Assembly: GCF_017348915.1 (NCBI RefSeq)
Contig: NZ_CP071383.1
Span: 744,001-808,000 of the forward strand
Direction of reading: 5' to 3'
From: Leclercia pneumoniae
GTDB taxonomy: Bacteria; Pseudomonadota; Gammaproteobacteria; Enterobacterales; Enterobacteriaceae
DNA length: 64,000 bases
Shown here: piece by piece, positions 18,218 through 29,251 of the stretch
Layout of the letters: the number at the start of each line of letters is the position of its first letter
How positions within the stretch are numbered: position 1 is the first letter of the stretch
The notes under the pieces: generated by a model
The model's input: only the letters and a program-made list of their open reading frames with translations
What the model was told of the DNA's origin: nothing
The model's database searches: none
Program-made: the position numbers and the translations under genes

Positions 18218-19009
18218 TTAATGGAAACTGTGTTCTTCAGCCGGGTAAACACCGGATTCAACCTCGGTAATATACTGCCTGACTGCGGCGCGCATGTCGC
18301 CCGCTTCACTGAGGAAATTCTTTGCAAATTTTGGAATGTGACCGCCGGTAATACCGAAGGCGTCGTGCATCACCAGGATCTGGCCGTCGGTCACATTGCC
18401 CGCGCCAATCCCGATAACGGGGATAGAGAGCGCATCGGTAATACGTTTCGCCAGTTCAACCGGCACGCATTCAAGTACCAGCAGCTGTGCGCCCGCGGCT
18501 TCGATGGCCTTCGCGTCGTCGAACAACGTCTGGGCTGCGTCGCCGCGCCCCTGCACTTTATAGCCGCCAAAGATATTGACCGACTGCGGCGTAAGCCCCA
18601 GATGACCACAGACAGGTACGGCACGGTCGGTGAGCATTTTGATGGTATCGATAAGCCAGGCACCACCTTCAATTTTGACCATATTCGCCCCGGCACGCAT
18701 CACGGTTGCTGCGTTTTCAAAGGCCTGCTCCGGCGTCGCATAAGCCATAAACGGCAGGTCAGAGAGCAGCAAGCAAGCCGGAGCACCACGGCGCACGGCG
18801 CGTGTGTGATAAGCAATATCTTCAACCGTTACCGGCAGAGTTGAATCATGTCCCTGGACCGTCATCCCTAACGAATCGCCCACCAGCATGACGTTGATGC
18901 CCTCTTCGGCGAAGAGTTTGGCGAAGCTGTAGTCATAGGCGGTGATGGTCGCGAAGCGCTGCTTTTCCTGTTTGCATTTCTGCAATGCGGAGATGGTGGT
19001 TGGTTTCAT
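18218..19009 (-). CDS. panB: 3-methyl-2-oxobutanoate hydroxymethyltransferase
   Basis: First step of pantoate synthesis, using methylene-THF. It has 263 residues in a TIM barrel. VGDSLGM carries a Mg-binding Asp, KIEGG a binding Lys/Glu and GIGAGN the C-terminal motif. The ATG at 19009 gives [14 protein letters not shown]; the frame extends 21 codons upstream into non-homologous sequence. E. coli has one more residue. Confidence 0.97.
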   Translation of the reverse strand: MKPTTISALQKCKQEKQRFATITAYDYSFAKLFAEEGINVMLVGDSLGMTVQGHDSTLPVTVEDIAYHTRAVRRGAPACLLLSDLPFMAYATPEQAFENAATVMRAGANMVKIEGGAWLIDTIKMLTDRAVPVCGHLGLTPQSVNIFGGYKVQGRGDAAQTLFDDAKAIEAAGAQLLVLECVPVELAKRITDALSIPVIGIGAGNVTDGQILVMHDAFGITGGHIPKFAKNFLSEAGDMRAAVRQYITEVESGVYPAEEHSFH

Positions 19010-19086
19010 ACTGTTTCCTGATAGCCCAAAGCAAATCTTTGCGCATTCTAACAGTAAGATTCGGGGGAACAATGATTTTAGCTAAG

Positions 19087-19117
19087 CGATTAACCATAAA
19101 TTATCTATGGTTAATCG
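19087..19117. repeat. Perfect 12-bp inverted repeat between panB and folK
   Basis: CGATTAACCATA and TATGGTTAATCG are exact complements separated by AATTATC. It lies 77 bases upstream of the panB start and 14 bases past the folK stop. There is no T-run, so a simple terminator is doubtful; it could be an operator or a recombination scar. E. coli carries the yad fimbrial cluster at this junction. Confidence 0.7.
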
Positions 19118-19131
19118 ACGAAGAAAGACGG

Positions 19132-19611
19132 CTACCAGCGTGCCGGTTTTTCGGCGTTCAGCCGTTGCAGCAGGGCGGTAAGGGACTCACCGTCCGGAAA
19201 GGTTAACTGCGGGGCGATTTCAGCCAGCGGCCAGAGCATAAACCCGCGATTTTTCATATCGTAATGCGGCACGGTCAGGCGTTCGGTGGCGATCACCGCA
19301 TCCCCAAACAGCATGATATCAAGATCCAGGGAGCGGGGTCCCCAGCGTTCGGCTTTACGCACGCGGCCTTGCTGTAACTCAATGCGCTGGGTGTGGTCGA
19401 GCAACGCGTCGGGGCTGAGCGCGGTCTCCAGCGCAACAGCGGCATTGAGGTAATCGGGCTGATCCTGCGGGCCAAGCGGAGGTGTACGGTAGAAAGCGGA
19501 AAGGGCGACAATACGACTTTGCGGGATGTCGCCCAGCGCCTGAACGGCAGCATTAACCTGCTCCAGCGGAGAGGCCAGATTGCTGCCGATAGCGATATAC
19601 GCCAGGGTCAT
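19132..19611 (-). CDS. folK: 6-hydroxymethyl-7,8-dihydropterin pyrophosphokinase
   Basis: Transfers pyrophosphate from ATP to hydroxymethyl-dihydropterin in folate synthesis. It has 159 residues, the family length. AYIAIGSNL is the N-terminal motif and [15 protein letters not shown] carries the two Mg-binding aspartates. Its ATG overlaps the pcnB stop by 4 bases, so folK is translationally coupled to pcnB. Confidence 0.97.
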   Translation of the reverse strand: MTLAYIAIGSNLASPLEQVNAAVQALGDIPQSRIVALSAFYRTPPLGPQDQPDYLNAAVALETALSPDALLDHTQRIELQQGRVRKAERWGPRSLDLDIMLFGDAVIATERLTVPHYDMKNRGFMLWPLAEIAPQLTFPDGESLTALLQRLNAEKPARW

Positions 19612-21005
19612 GCTGCCCCTTCGCGACGCGGAGCACGCTTACGCGGACGGCGATGACGGCGGCGGGGTTCCGGATCGTCACCCAGGTCGGTCAACATATC
19701 TTTCTGCTCCGGCGGCGCAGAGACCTGAAACTCACCCCACCACTGCGCCAGACGCTGCAGCTCGTGGTTATTCTCAGCCTCGGCACGCAGGGCCAGCAGA
19801 TCGTAAGCCGCGCGGAATTTTGGATGTTCCATCAGCTTCCAGGCGCGTTTACCCTGGCGGCGTGACATACGCAGCTGGAGCTGCCAGATATCACGGATAA
19901 GGGTGGTAATGCGTTTTGGAATGGCCAGCGAACGGCAGGCTTCGTCCAGCACGTCGTTCGTTGCCAGCGCAAAGGCGTCGTAATAGGCGAGACCGCTCTC
20001 CTGCGCAATTTTCTGCGCCGTTTCCAGCAACGGATACCAGAACATCGCCGCAAAGAGGAAGGCCGGGTTAACGCGCATATCGCTGTGAATGCGGGTGTCG
20101 GTATTCTTCAGCACCTGATTGATGATGCGCTCCATGGCGCTATCACCCTGCTCGGTGAAGTTGCGGGTAATGATCGGGAACAGCGGCTGGAACAGGCTGT
20201 ATTCACGCAGCAGCTTATAGGTTTCGAAGCCGTAGCCTGCCTGCAGCAGTTTCAATGCCTCTTCAAACAGACGTGCCGGCGGCACATCGTTGATAAGCGT
20301 CGCCAGACGTGGGATCGGCTCGGCGGTTTCCGGGCTGATACGCATTCCGAGCTTAGCGGCGAAACGTACCGCGCGCAGCATGCGCACCGGATCTTCTCGA
20401 TAGCGGGTTTCAGGATTGCCGATCAGGCGAATCATTCCCTCTTTCAGATCCTGCATACCGCCGACGTAATCGCGAACGGTAAAGTCCGCCACGCTGTAGT
20501 AAAGGCTGTTGATGGTAAAGTCGCGGCGCTGGGCATCTTCTTCGATATTGCCGAAGATATTGTCACGCAGCAGCATACCGTTCTGGCCGCGCTGGGAGGT
20601 CGTGCGGTCAGTTGGCGTGCCTTCGTGGTGCCCACGGAAAGTGGCGACTTCAATGATTTCTGGCCCAAACATAACGTGGGCGAGACGGAAGCGACGACCT
20701 ACCAGCCGGCAGTTACGGAATAATTTACGCACCTGCTCCGGCGTGGCACTGGTGGTCACGTCGAAATCTTTTGGTTTTTTGCCAAGCAGCAGATCGCGCA
20801 CGCCACCCCCTACGAGATAAGCTTCGTAACCCGCTTTATTCAGGCGATAAAGTACCTTGAGGGCATTTTCACTGATATCTTTGCGGGAAATAGCATGCTG
20901 CTCGCGCGGAATAACCGACATAGAGTGTTGAGCAATGACGTCGTCCGCCATGCTCTCATCGCGGCTTAGCACCTTACGGCAAAAATTAGCGACTCGGGTA
21001 AAAAT
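19608..21005 (-). CDS. pcnB: Poly(A) polymerase I, with AUU start codon
   Basis: Adds 3' poly(A) tails that target RNA for decay and controls ColE1-type plasmid copy number. The nucleotidyltransferase motifs are [18 protein letters not shown]; the C-terminus is Arg/Lys-rich. Reading upstream of the first GTG (20972), the frame continues with [10 protein letters not shown] after an ATT at 21005, matching the E. coli N-terminus and giving 465 residues, the E. coli length. E. coli pcnB is known to start at AUU, which limits expression. GAGGTG lies 5 bases before the ATT. I therefore place the start at 21005. Confidence 0.9.
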   Translation of the reverse strand: MFTRVANFCRKVLSRDESMADDVIAQHSMSVIPREQHAISRKDISENALKVLYRLNKAGYEAYLVGGGVRDLLLGKKPKDFDVTTSATPEQVRKLFRNCRLVGRRFRLAHVMFGPEIIEVATFRGHHEGTPTDRTTSQRGQNGMLLRDNIFGNIEEDAQRRDFTINSLYYSVADFTVRDYVGGMQDLKEGMIRLIGNPETRYREDPVRMLRAVRFAAKLGMRISPETAEPIPRLATLINDVPPARLFEEALKLLQAGYGFETYKLLREYSLFQPLFPIITRNFTEQGDSAMERIINQVLKNTDTRIHSDMRVNPAFLFAAMFWYPLLETAQKIAQESGLAYYDAFALATNDVLDEACRSLAIPKRITTLIRDIWQLQLRMSRRQGKRAWKLMEHPKFRAAYDLLALRAEAENNHELQRLAQWWGEFQVSAPPEQKDMLTDLGDDPEPRRRHRRPRKRAPRREGAA

Positions 21006-21059
21006 AGTGCACCTCGGTAGTGTGTGTGTCAGGCTTCAGGACAAAAAAATAGCGGCTAA

Positions 21060-21950
21060 TCATAGCTCAGCGAGACGCGTTTGAGAATGCTGGATTTTCG
21101 GCACGCTATTTAGCGTCCAGCCTGCAATGGCTTTTTGCAGCAATTCTTCGGTTCGCAAATCCTGCCACTCATGTGTTACATCCTGGTTGAGAAATTGTAA
21201 AGCATTGATAAGCACAGGGCGAGGATCGCCTTTCGGCAATGCCGGGGCATGGTTCTGCTTTGATAACTTTAACCCTTCGCGATTCAATGCTAACGGCAGA
21301 TGGACATAATCAGGGATCGCCCAGCCGAACTGCTGATAGAGCGAAATCTGGCGCACGGTGGGTTCAATCAGATCGGCACCGCGCACAATTTCCGTCACCC
21401 CCTGGAAATGATCATCGACCACCACCGCCAGGTTATAAGCAAACAACCCGTCACGACGATGTACGATAAAATCTTCGCGCGCCAGCCGCGCGTCTGCGTG
21501 GATTTCGCCAAGCAGACCATCATGAAACTGGGTCACAGGGTGGTGCTGCATTAATCGAACGGCAGCGTTTTCGGGGCCATTATTCAGGGTACGACAATGG
21601 CCATCATACACGCCGCCCACGCTCTGAATACGGGCGCGGGTGCAGGTGCAATAGTATGAAAAACCTTGCTCGCGTAGCCAGGCCAGGCGTTCACGGTAGG
21701 CTTCATGGCGCTGAGATTGCCAAAGGATGTCGCCATCCCAGTGCAGGCCGTAATGTTCCAGCTGACGCAGAATGGTCTCTGCCGCACCGGGAACTTCACG
21801 CGGGGGGTCGATATCTTCAATACGCACACGCCAGATACCGCGGCGGGCTCGCGCTTGCAGATAGCTGCCGAGGGCAGCGATAAGGGAACCGAAATGCAGC
21901 TCACCCGAAGGCGAGGGGGCAAAGCGGCCAATATAGTCAGATTCAGGCAT
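21060..21950 (-). CDS. gluQ: Glutamyl-Q tRNA(Asp) synthetase
   Basis: Attaches glutamate to queuosine in the wobble position of tRNA-Asp. It has 296 residues: a truncated glutamyl-tRNA synthetase without anticodon domain. The HIGH-like motif is HFGSL, the KMSKS-like motif KLSKQN. CTCTRAR and the YDGHC cysteine form the zinc site. A terminator separates it from dksA upstream. Confidence 0.95.
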   Translation of the reverse strand: MPESDYIGRFAPSPSGELHFGSLIAALGSYLQARARRGIWRVRIEDIDPPREVPGAAETILRQLEHYGLHWDGDILWQSQRHEAYRERLAWLREQGFSYYCTCTRARIQSVGGVYDGHCRTLNNGPENAAVRLMQHHPVTQFHDGLLGEIHADARLAREDFIVHRRDGLFAYNLAVVVDDHFQGVTEIVRGADLIEPTVRQISLYQQFGWAIPDYVHLPLALNREGLKLSKQNHAPALPKGDPRPVLINALQFLNQDVTHEWQDLRTEELLQKAIAGWTLNSVPKIQHSQTRLAEL

Positions 21951-21973
21951 GGTACCGGGAGACTAAAAGTAAC

Positions 21974-21996
21974 AAGGCGGGAGAGACTCCCGCCTT
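21974..21996 (-). terminator. Terminator after dksA
   Basis: AAGGCGGGAG and CTCCCGCCTT form a 10-bp stem around AGA, followed on the minus strand by GTTACTTTT. It sits between dksA and gluQ, probably allowing partial read-through into gluQ. Confidence 0.65.
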
Positions 21997-22021
21997 TGTG
22001 AACGTGCTGACAGAGCGGGGA

Positions 22022-22477
22022 TTAACCCGCCATCTGTTTTTCGCGGATCTCTGCCAGTGTTTTGCAGTCGATGCACAGGTCGGCTGTAGGACGCGCTTCC
22101 AGACGACGAATGCCGATTTCGACACCACAGGATTCGCAAAAGCCGAAATCTTCGTCTTCGACTTTTTTCAGCGTTTTCTCGATCTTTTTAATCAGTTTGC
22201 GTTCGCGGTCACGGTTACGCAGCTCGAGGCTGAACTCTTCTTCCTGAGCGGCACGGTCTACCGGATCCGGGAAGTTTGCAGCTTCGTCCTGCATATGTGT
22301 AACGGTGCGATCCACTTCATCCCTAAGTTGATTACGCCATGCTTCAAGGATTCGCTTGAAGTGCGACAGCTGGGCTTCGTTCATATACTCTTCGCCCGGC
22401 TTCTCTTGATACGGCTCCACCCCAGCGATGGCGAGAATACTCAGGGACGATGTTTTACGGTTTTGCCCTTCTTGCAT
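22022..22477 (-). CDS. dksA: RNA polymerase-binding transcription factor DksA
   Basis: Binds the RNA polymerase secondary channel and potentiates ppGpp. It has 151 residues. The coiled-coil tip carries DPVDRAAQ with the key aspartates. The zinc finger is CESCG...CIDCK. The ATG at 22477 has AAGGAGAAGC upstream and yields [11 protein letters not shown] as in E. coli. Confidence 0.98.
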   Translation of the reverse strand: MQEGQNRKTSSLSILAIAGVEPYQEKPGEEYMNEAQLSHFKRILEAWRNQLRDEVDRTVTHMQDEAANFPDPVDRAAQEEEFSLELRNRDRERKLIKKIEKTLKKVEDEDFGFCESCGVEIGIRRLEARPTADLCIDCKTLAEIREKQMAG

Positions 22478-22535
22478 GTTGCTTCTCCTTAACACGCACT
22501 ATCGATCCCCGGTTGGGGGAAAAATCAGGCCGCTA

Positions 22536-22564
22536 TAAATAGCAGATGCTTTTCCGGATGGCAA
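22536..22564 (-). promoter_or_regulatory. Candidate dksA promoter
   Basis: On the minus strand TTGCCA, 17-bp spacer, TATTTA with a preceding TGC. It lies about 60 bases before the dksA start. Matches are partial. Confidence 0.35.
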
Positions 22565-22652
22565 TTATCTAAACGTAACACTTGACAAGCCTGTGAGGAA
22601 AAGCGTATTTGCGCACACGACCAGAATACTTAATAGTCAATCGACTAGCCCC

Positions 22653-23357
22653 TTAAAACGTAACGGGAAGAGCCGATCTCAGAGTCATATTATCGGCAGA
22701 AAGTTCCGCTTTATAAGCGAAAACCTCCACCCCCTGCTTTTGTGCCTCATTCAACAGTTGCGCGTATTTGGGGTCAATATGGCGGGCAGGTGAAAATCGT
22801 TCAATTGCTGAGTGTAAAACCGCAAACAGCAACACGGCGCGTTTGCCCGCCGCCGCTACACTTATCAACTCCCGGAGATGCTTTTGACCGCGCAGGGTCA
22901 CCGCGTCCGGAAAATAGCCGTTATCTTGGTCAGCTAACGTCACTGATTTCACTTCAATATAGCACTCGGGGCGATCCTCTGCCTGTAACATAAAGTCAAT
23001 TCTGCTGCCCTCTGCGCCATACTTCACTTCACTTTTGATGCTGCTGTAGCCACCCAGTTCGGCAAGCATATCAAGGGCGATCGCCTCTTTTACCAGCTGG
23101 TTTGCCCGTAGCGTATTGACGCATATAAACGCCCCCTGCGTGGTTTGGGTAATTTCCCAGGTATGCGGATATTTGCGTTTGGCATTAAGCGAGGTGGAGT
23201 ACCAGACGGTATCGCCCGGCGTGGCGCAACCGGTCATCGCGCCGGTATTCGGGCAGTGCAGGGTGAGGGTCTCCCCCTCGGGCGTGACCACATCGGCAAG
23301 AAAGCGTTTGTAGCGCTGAACCAGGGTAGCGGGTTGTAAGGCCGGGATAAACTGCAT
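22653..23357 (-). CDS. sfsA: Sugar fermentation stimulation protein A
   Basis: A 234-residue DNA-binding family protein first linked to maltose fermentation in E. coli; exact function unclear. GAMTGC, SRIDFML and [10 protein letters not shown] are typical SfsA motifs, the latter resembling a nuclease fold (D-ExK). It lies 12 bases downstream of thpR. Confidence 0.94.
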   Translation of the reverse strand: MQFIPALQPATLVQRYKRFLADVVTPEGETLTLHCPNTGAMTGCATPGDTVWYSTSLNAKRKYPHTWEITQTTQGAFICVNTLRANQLVKEAIALDMLAELGGYSSIKSEVKYGAEGSRIDFMLQAEDRPECYIEVKSVTLADQDNGYFPDAVTLRGQKHLRELISVAAAGKRAVLLFAVLHSAIERFSPARHIDPKYAQLLNEAQKQGVEVFAYKAELSADNMTLRSALPVTF

Positions 23358-23369
23358 GTAAATTCCTTA

Positions 23370-23900
23370 TTACTCGTTCAGCGTCCAGCGCTGAAGCGGC
23401 GTATAGCGGGTGCGCCCGCGGGCGAACACGCTCTCATAAAGTACGAAATCTGTGACCGGAAAGTGCCAGGAAAACCCCGGCGGCGGAATGGCTACCGCGT
23501 GGCTGGCATCGCGCAGCAGAGTGATATGCGGATGAAATGGCTGGGGGCTTTGATAACAGCCGCTGCGTGCAGCCTGCGCCCGCAGCATACTGGCGAGTTG
23601 CAATAAACCGCGCGGCGGCTGGCGAGTGCCCAGCCAGACGACGCGGGAACGCAGCCACTGTCCGGCATCGTCAAGCTGCAGGGTAAACCCCGGCTGGCGA
23701 ATACGACCCGCCATGGCTGCCAGCGCCTGCCGCTTTTCATCGCTCACCTCGCCGAGGAAAGCCAGCGTCAAGTGCAGATTCGCTGCCTGCACCGGACGTC
23801 CTGCCTCAGGTACGAAGTTCTCGGCGCGCCAGCGCACAATCTTACGCTGCAGCGGGGCGGGCAGTTCAATGGCGAAAAAAAGCCTTTTCGTCTCAGACAT
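23370..23900 (-). CDS. thpR: RNA 2',3'-cyclic phosphodiesterase (ThpR/LigT)
   Basis: Opens 2',3'-cyclic phosphate RNA ends and can reversibly ligate tRNA halves in vitro. It has 176 residues with the two 2H-family motifs HLTL and HITL. The ATG at 23900 yields MSETKRLFFAIELP; the open frame to 24128 runs into hrpB on the other strand and is rejected. Divergent to hrpB, probably co-transcribed with sfsA. Confidence 0.94.
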   Translation of the reverse strand: MSETKRLFFAIELPAPLQRKIVRWRAENFVPEAGRPVQAANLHLTLAFLGEVSDEKRQALAAMAGRIRQPGFTLQLDDAGQWLRSRVVWLGTRQPPRGLLQLASMLRAQAARSGCYQSPQPFHPHITLLRDASHAVAIPPPGFSWHFPVTDFVLYESVFARGRTRYTPLQRWTLNE

Positions 23901-23973
23901 TCGGGGTGCTCGGTTATGGTTTGAGGCGATGCTACAATGTACGCCCGCTAATGTTAACCCTCTGGAGCCAAAC

Positions 23974-26403
23974 GTGTCCTCGTTGCCGGTCGCCGCAGTC
24001 CTTCCTGAACTTCTCACCGCCTTACAACACGCGCCGCAGATATTGCTCAATGCCCCTACTGGCGCAGGTAAGTCGACGTGGCTACCGCTGCAAATCCTCA
24101 ACCAGGGTCTCATTCCGGGCAAAATCATACTGCTGGAGCCAAGACGGCTCGCTGCCCGTAACGTGGCGCAACGTCTGGCCGAACTTTTGGGCGAGAAGCC
24201 GGGCGAGACGGTAGGTTATCGAATGCGCGCCGAAAGTTGCGTCAGTGACGTCACCCGGCTGGAGGTGGTGACCGAAGGGATCCTCACCCGTATGCTGCAG
24301 CAGGATCCTGAGCTGACGGGCATCGGTCTGGTGATCCTTGACGAGTATCACGAACGCAGCCTGCAGGCCGATCTGGCGCTGGCACTGCTGCTGGATGTGC
24401 AGCAGGGGCTGCGCGACGATCTGAAATTGTTAATCATGTCGGCGACGCTGGATAACGATCGTCTGCAACGGCTATTACCGGATGCGCCAGTTATCACTTC
24501 TGAAGGACGCACCTTTCCGGTGGAACGCCGCTATCAGGCGCTTTCCGCGCAACTGCGCTTCGACGAGGCCGTCGCCGTTGCCACCGCGGAGCTGCTGCGT
24601 CAGGAGAGCGGGTCCGTGTTGCTATTTTTGCCCGGCACCCGAGAGATTCAGCGCGTGCAGGAACATCTCGCCTCCCGGGTGGGAAGCGATGTGCTGCTTT
24701 GTCCACTCTACGGCGCCTTAACGCTCGCCGAGCAGCGTAAAGCGATCCTGCCGCCTGCGCAGGGGATGCGTAAAGTGGTGCTGGCCACCAATATTGCCGA
24801 AACCAGTCTGACCATTGAAGGGATCCGTCTGGTGGTCGACACCGCCCAGGAGCGCGTAGCTCAGTTCGATCCGCGCACCGGGCTAACGAAGCTTATCACC
24901 CAGCGTGTCAGTCAGGCGTCGATGACCCAGCGCGCAGGCCGCGCCGGTCGTCTGGAGCCGGGCATCTGTCTGCATCTGATCCCATTTGAGCAGGCAGAAC
25001 GCGCGGCGGCGCAAGCCACGCCGGAGATCCTGCAAAGCGATCTGAGTGGCCTGCTGCTGGAGCTATTGCAGTGGGGGTGTCAGGATCCGACCCAGCTCTG
25101 CTGGCTGGATCACCCCCCAGCCGTCAACCTGCTTGCCGCACGGCGCTTGCTTACCCAGCTTGGGGCGCTGGCCGGCGAGCGGCTCACCGCCTTTGGCCAG
25201 AAAATGGCGGCGCTGGGCAATGACCCGCGGCTGGCTGCAATGCTGGCTGGCGCAAAGGGCGACGATGAAATCGCCACGGCGGCGAAACTGGCGGCTATTC
25301 TTGAGGAGCCACCGCGTGGAGGGAATAGCGATCTGGCGCTGGCATTTTCGCGCCATCAGCCAGGCTGGCAGCAGCGCGCTAAAACGCTGATGAAGCGTTT
25401 GAACAGTAACGGCGGATCGCCCGATGCTGCCAGGATCCCGGCGCTGCTGGCCAGGGCCTTTCCGGATCGCCTGGCGCGGCGTCGCGGGCTGGAAGGCCGT
25501 TACCAGCTGGCGAATGGCATGGGGGCGATGTTGGATCGTGATGACGGGTTAACGCGGCATGAGTGGCTCATTGCGCCACTCTTATTACAGGGCAGCCAGT
25601 CCCCAGACGCCCGCATCCTGCAGGCCGTTGCCGTAGATATCGAGGCGCTGGTCAGCCGCTGCCCGCAGCTGGTTGAGCAGTCCGATACCATTGAGTGGGA
25701 CGAGACACAGGGCACGCTAAAAGCGCTGCGTCGGGCGCAAATCGGCCGCCTGACCCTGAGCGTAAAGCCGCTGGCTAAACCTTCTGAAGAGGAGTTGCAC
25801 CAGGCGATGCTGAACGGCATCCGCGATAAGGGGCTGGAAGTATTGACCTGGAGTCCGCAGGCCGAACAATTTCGTCTTCGTCTGCTGTGTGCGGCTCGCT
25901 GGCTGCCCGAATATGACTGGCCTGCCGTAGATGATGCCTCGCTGCTGGCCAACCTCGAAAACTGGTTACTGCCGCAAATGGGTGGCGTACACTCTTTGCG
26001 CGCCCTGAAAGCGCTGGATGTTAAGGCAGCGTTACAGAATCTGACCGACTGGTCATTACGTCAACGGCTGGATACTGAGCTGCCAGAGCATTACACTGTG
26101 CCAACCGGAAGCCGGATAGCCATTCGTTATCATGAAGATAATCCACCCGTGCTGGCCGTGCGAATGCAGGAGATGTTCGGTGAAGCCACTACCCCGGCAA
26201 TTGCGCAGGGGCGTGTCCCGCTGGTACTGGAGCTGCTTTCACCGGCGCAGCGTCCGCTGCAGATCACCCGCGATCTGAGCGCATTCTGGGCAGGAAGCTA
26301 CCGTGAGGTGCAAAAAGAGATGAAGGGGCGTTACCCTAAACATGTCTGGCCGGACGATCCGGCGAACGCGGCACCGACACGACGGACGAAGAAATATTCG
26401 TAG
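23974..26403 (+). CDS. hrpB: ATP-dependent RNA helicase HrpB
   Basis: DExH-box helicase of 809 residues, as in E. coli. Walker A GAGKST, LDEYHERS (E. coli has F for Y), SATLDN, NIAETSLTI and QRAGRAGR are in order, followed by HA2 and a C-terminal HrpB domain. I chose the GTG at 23974 (SSLPVAAVLPELLTAL follows; TCTGGAG upstream). The open frame from 23626 overlaps thpR in antisense and is not homologous. Role in RNA processing is not well defined. Confidence 0.95.
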   Translation: MSSLPVAAVLPELLTALQHAPQILLNAPTGAGKSTWLPLQILNQGLIPGKIILLEPRRLAARNVAQRLAELLGEKPGETVGYRMRAESCVSDVTRLEVVTEGILTRMLQQDPELTGIGLVILDEYHERSLQADLALALLLDVQQGLRDDLKLLIMSATLDNDRLQRLLPDAPVITSEGRTFPVERRYQALSAQLRFDEAVAVATAELLRQESGSVLLFLPGTREIQRVQEHLASRVGSDVLLCPLYGALTLAEQRKAILPPAQGMRKVVLATNIAETSLTIEGIRLVVDTAQERVAQFDPRTGLTKLITQRVSQASMTQRAGRAGRLEPGICLHLIPFEQAERAAAQATPEILQSDLSGLLLELLQWGCQDPTQLCWLDHPPAVNLLAARRLLTQLGALAGERLTAFGQKMAALGNDPRLAAMLAGAKGDDEIATAAKLAAILEEPPRGGNSDLALAFSRHQPGWQQRAKTLMKRLNSNGGSPDAARIPALLARAFPDRLARRRGLEGRYQLANGMGAMLDRDDGLTRHEWLIAPLLLQGSQSPDARILQAVAVDIEALVSRCPQLVEQSDTIEWDETQGTLKALRRAQIGRLTLSVKPLAKPSEEELHQAMLNGIRDKGLEVLTWSPQAEQFRLRLLCAARWLPEYDWPAVDDASLLANLENWLLPQMGGVHSLRALKALDVKAALQNLTDWSLRQRLDTELPEHYTVPTGSRIAIRYHEDNPPVLAVRMQEMFGEATTPAIAQGRVPLVLELLSPAQRPLQITRDLSAFWAGSYREVQKEMKGRYPKHVWPDDPANAAPTRRTKKYS

Positions 26404-26491
26404 TCATTATATTTGAGAGATTTCTTCTTTCTCCTACGGGATTAAGAACAGAGAATCGGGCCTTTGCGCCTGATAGTTGCGGAGAAAAAGC

Positions 26492-29017
26492 ATGGCGGGG
26501 AATGACCGCGAGCCTATTGGACGTAAAGGGAAACCGACGCGTCCGGCAAAAGAGAAAGTAAGCCGTCGTCGACTCAGAAATGAAGAGCGCGACGATGACT
26601 ATGAAGACGATTATGAGGATGAAGAACCGATGCCGCGCAAAGGAAAAGGCAAAGGGCGTAAGCCTCGTGGAAAACGCGGCTGGTTCTGGCTGCTACTGAA
26701 GCTCTTTATTGTGTTTATCGCCCTGATGGCGATCTATGGCGTCTATCTGGATCAAAAAATCCGTAGCCGTATCGACGGTAAAGTATGGCAACTGCCTGCG
26801 GCCGTTTACGGGCGGATGGTGAACCTTGAGCCGGACATGTCCATCAGCAAGAACGAGATGGTCAAATTGCTGGAGGCGACGCAGTATCGTCAGGTGACGA
26901 AAATGACGCGTCCTGGCGAATTTACCGTGCAGGCGAAGAGCATTGAGATGATCCGCCGTCCGTTCGATTTCCCGGACAGCAAAGAGGGGCAGGTGCGCGC
27001 GCGTCTGACCTTCGATGGCGATCATCTGGATACCATCGAGAACATGGATAATAACCGCCAGTTCGGTTTCTTCCGTCTCGATCCGCGCCTGATCACCATG
27101 CTCTCTTCGCCGAACGGCGAGCAGCGCCTGTTTGTGGCGCGAAATGGCTTCCCGGATCTGCTGGTCGATACTCTGCTGGCAACCGAAGACCGTCATTTCT
27201 ACGAGCATGACGGGGTGAGTCTTTACTCTATTGGCCGTGCGGTACTGGCCAACCTGACGGCCGGCCGCACGGTGCAGGGGGCGAGTACCCTGACCCAGCA
27301 ACTGGTGAAAAACTTGTTCCTCTCCAGCGAGCGCTCGTACTGGCGTAAGGCTAACGAAGCCTACATGGCAGTCCTGATGGATGCCCGCTACAGCAAGGAT
27401 CGTATCCTTGAACTGTATATGAACGAGGTGTACCTCGGTCAGAGCGGCGATAACGAGATCCGTGGTTTCCCGCTGGCGAGCCTGTACTACTTTGGCCGTC
27501 CGGTCGAAGAGCTGAGCCTTGACCAACAGGCGCTGCTGGTGGGCATGGTGAAAGGGGCGTCGATCTACAACCCATGGCGCAACCCGAAACTGGCGCTGGA
27601 GCGCCGTAACCTGGTGCTGCGCCTGCTGCAACAGCAGCAAGTGATCGACCAGGAGCTGTATGAAATGCTGAGCGCACGTCCGCTGGGCGTACAGCCGCGC
27701 GGTGGCGTTATCTCCCCGCAGCCTGCGTTTATGCAGATGGTTCGTCAGGAGTTGCAGGCGAAGCTTGGCGATAAAGTGAAAGATCTCTCCGGCGTGAAGA
27801 TCTTCACCACGTTCGACTCCGTGGCGCAGGATGCTGCGGAAAAAGCGGCCGTGGAAGGTATTCCGGTCCTGAAGAAACAGCGTAAGCTGAGCGACCTGGA
27901 AACCGCGATGGTGGTGGTTGACCGCTACAGCGGTGAAGTGCGCGCCATGGTAGGCGGGGCAGAGCCGCAGTATGCCGGTTATAACCGTGCCATGCAGGCG
28001 CGTCGTTCGATTGGTTCTCTGGCGAAACCGGCCACCTATCTGACGGCGCTGAGCCAGCCGAACCAGTATCGCCTGAACACCTGGATTGCGGATGCGCCGA
28101 TCTCTCTGCGCCAGCCGAATGGCCAGGTCTGGTCGCCGCAGAACGACGATCGTCAGTTCAGCGGACAGGTGATGTTGGTGGATGCGTTGACGCGTTCCAT
28201 GAACGTACCGACGGTAAACCTGGGTATGGCACTTGGCCTGCCGGCGATTACCGATACCTGGGTAAAACTGGGTGTGCCTAAAAACCAGCTGCATCCGGTT
28301 CCGGCGATGATCCTCGGCGCACTGAACCTGACGCCAATCGAAGTGGCGCAGGCGTTCCAGACCATCGCCAGCGGCGGTAATCGCGCTCCTCTCTCTGCGC
28401 TGCGTTCGGTCATTGCCGAAGACGGTACGGTGCTGTATCAGAGCTTCCCGCAAGCGGAGCGTGCCGTTCCGGCGCAGGCAGCATACATGACGTTGTGGAC
28501 CATGCAGCAGGTTGTGCAGCGTGGTACGGGGCGCCAGCTGGGCGCGAAGTATCCGGGGCTGCATCTGGCGGGTAAAACCGGTACCACCAATAACAACGTC
28601 GACACCTGGTTTGCCGGTATTGATGGACGTGAAGTGGTGATTACCTGGGTGGGTCGTGATAACAACCAGCCCACTAAGCTGTACGGTGCCAGCGGTGCGA
28701 TGTCTATCTATCAGCGCTATCTCACTAACCAGTCGCCAGTGCCGTTAGTTCTGACGCCACCGGAAGATATCGTGGATATGGGCGTGGATGAGTCGGGTAC
28801 CTTCGTCTGTGGCGGCGGGATGCGAAGCCTGCCGGTCTGGACCAGCAATCCAGATTCACTGTGTCAGCAGGCCGCTCCGGAACCCACTGGTAACCCGTTC
28901 GAGCAATCTTCTCAGCCGCAACAGCAGCCGCAACAACAGCAGCCGCAGCAGCAGAATGAGAAGAAAGAGAGCGACGGTGTCGCTGGCTGGATTAAGGATA
29001 TGTTCGGCGGTAATTAA
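26492..29017 (+). CDS. mrcB: Penicillin-binding protein 1b
   Basis: Bifunctional peptidoglycan glycosyltransferase/transpeptidase. It has 841 residues: an acidic/basic cytoplasmic tail, a membrane helix (about 63-86), a UB2H domain that binds LpoB, a GT51 domain with catalytic Glu232 ([11 protein letters not shown]), and the transpeptidase with SLAK serine near 509 and KTGTT. Compared with E. coli, two residues are missing around RQFSGQVM. The C-terminus is Gln-rich before [15 protein letters not shown] at 26492 with CGGAG upstream. Confidence 0.97.
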   Translation: MAGNDREPIGRKGKPTRPAKEKVSRRRLRNEERDDDYEDDYEDEEPMPRKGKGKGRKPRGKRGWFWLLLKLFIVFIALMAIYGVYLDQKIRSRIDGKVWQLPAAVYGRMVNLEPDMSISKNEMVKLLEATQYRQVTKMTRPGEFTVQAKSIEMIRRPFDFPDSKEGQVRARLTFDGDHLDTIENMDNNRQFGFFRLDPRLITMLSSPNGEQRLFVARNGFPDLLVDTLLATEDRHFYEHDGVSLYSIGRAVLANLTAGRTVQGASTLTQQLVKNLFLSSERSYWRKANEAYMAVLMDARYSKDRILELYMNEVYLGQSGDNEIRGFPLASLYYFGRPVEELSLDQQALLVGMVKGASIYNPWRNPKLALERRNLVLRLLQQQQVIDQELYEMLSARPLGVQPRGGVISPQPAFMQMVRQELQAKLGDKVKDLSGVKIFTTFDSVAQDAAEKAAVEGIPVLKKQRKLSDLETAMVVVDRYSGEVRAMVGGAEPQYAGYNRAMQARRSIGSLAKPATYLTALSQPNQYRLNTWIADAPISLRQPNGQVWSPQNDDRQFSGQVMLVDALTRSMNVPTVNLGMALGLPAITDTWVKLGVPKNQLHPVPAMILGALNLTPIEVAQAFQTIASGGNRAPLSALRSVIAEDGTVLYQSFPQAERAVPAQAAYMTLWTMQQVVQRGTGRQLGAKYPGLHLAGKTGTTNNNVDTWFAGIDGREVVITWVGRDNNQPTKLYGASGAMSIYQRYLTNQSPVPLVLTPPEDIVDMGVDESGTFVCGGGMRSLPVWTSNPDSLCQQAAPEPTGNPFEQSSQPQQQPQQQQPQQQNEKKESDGVAGWIKDMFGGN

Positions 29018-29026
29018 CGTGCCAGA

Positions 29027-29050
29027 CCCCCTCTTCGAGAGGAGAGGGGG
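29027..29050 (+). terminator. Hairpin after mrcB
   Basis: CCCCCTCT pairs with AGAGGGGG around an inner CTCTTCGAGAG loop. Only a short T-stretch follows (ATTTCAC), so termination may be weak. Confidence 0.45.
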
Positions 29051-29199
29051 ATTTCACGTAAAACAAACATTTCTCTAACCGGTTTATTCCCTCTTTATAA
29101 CCCCCGTTTTTCTCTTGTTTATTTCTTATCCCCTCAATTTCCGTAGGGCCGCTATTCGCTTGCTATGCCGCCAGCGTTTCGCATAATATGCTGCGGTCA

Positions 29200-29230
29200 T
29201 AATAATAATTCTCGTTTACGTTATCATTCA
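29200..29230. promoter_or_regulatory. Fur-box region of fhuA
   Basis: Overlapping hexamers of the Fur type (ATAATAATT, TTATCATTC) flank CTCGTTTACG, closely similar to the fhuA operator of E. coli. It lies 22 bases upstream of the ATG. Iron-repressed expression is expected. Confidence 0.7.
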
Positions 29231-29251
29231 CTCTTGCTCAGAGAGATACCA

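Noticed and set aside
23626-23973. N-terminal extension of hrpB
   Set aside because: It overlaps thpR on the other strand and has no helicase homology; GTG at 23974 gives the family length.
29027-29050. Membership of the mrcB hairpin in the composite repeat family
   Set aside because: It is GC-rich and CCCTCT-like but lacks the CCCTCACCC flank and the linker.
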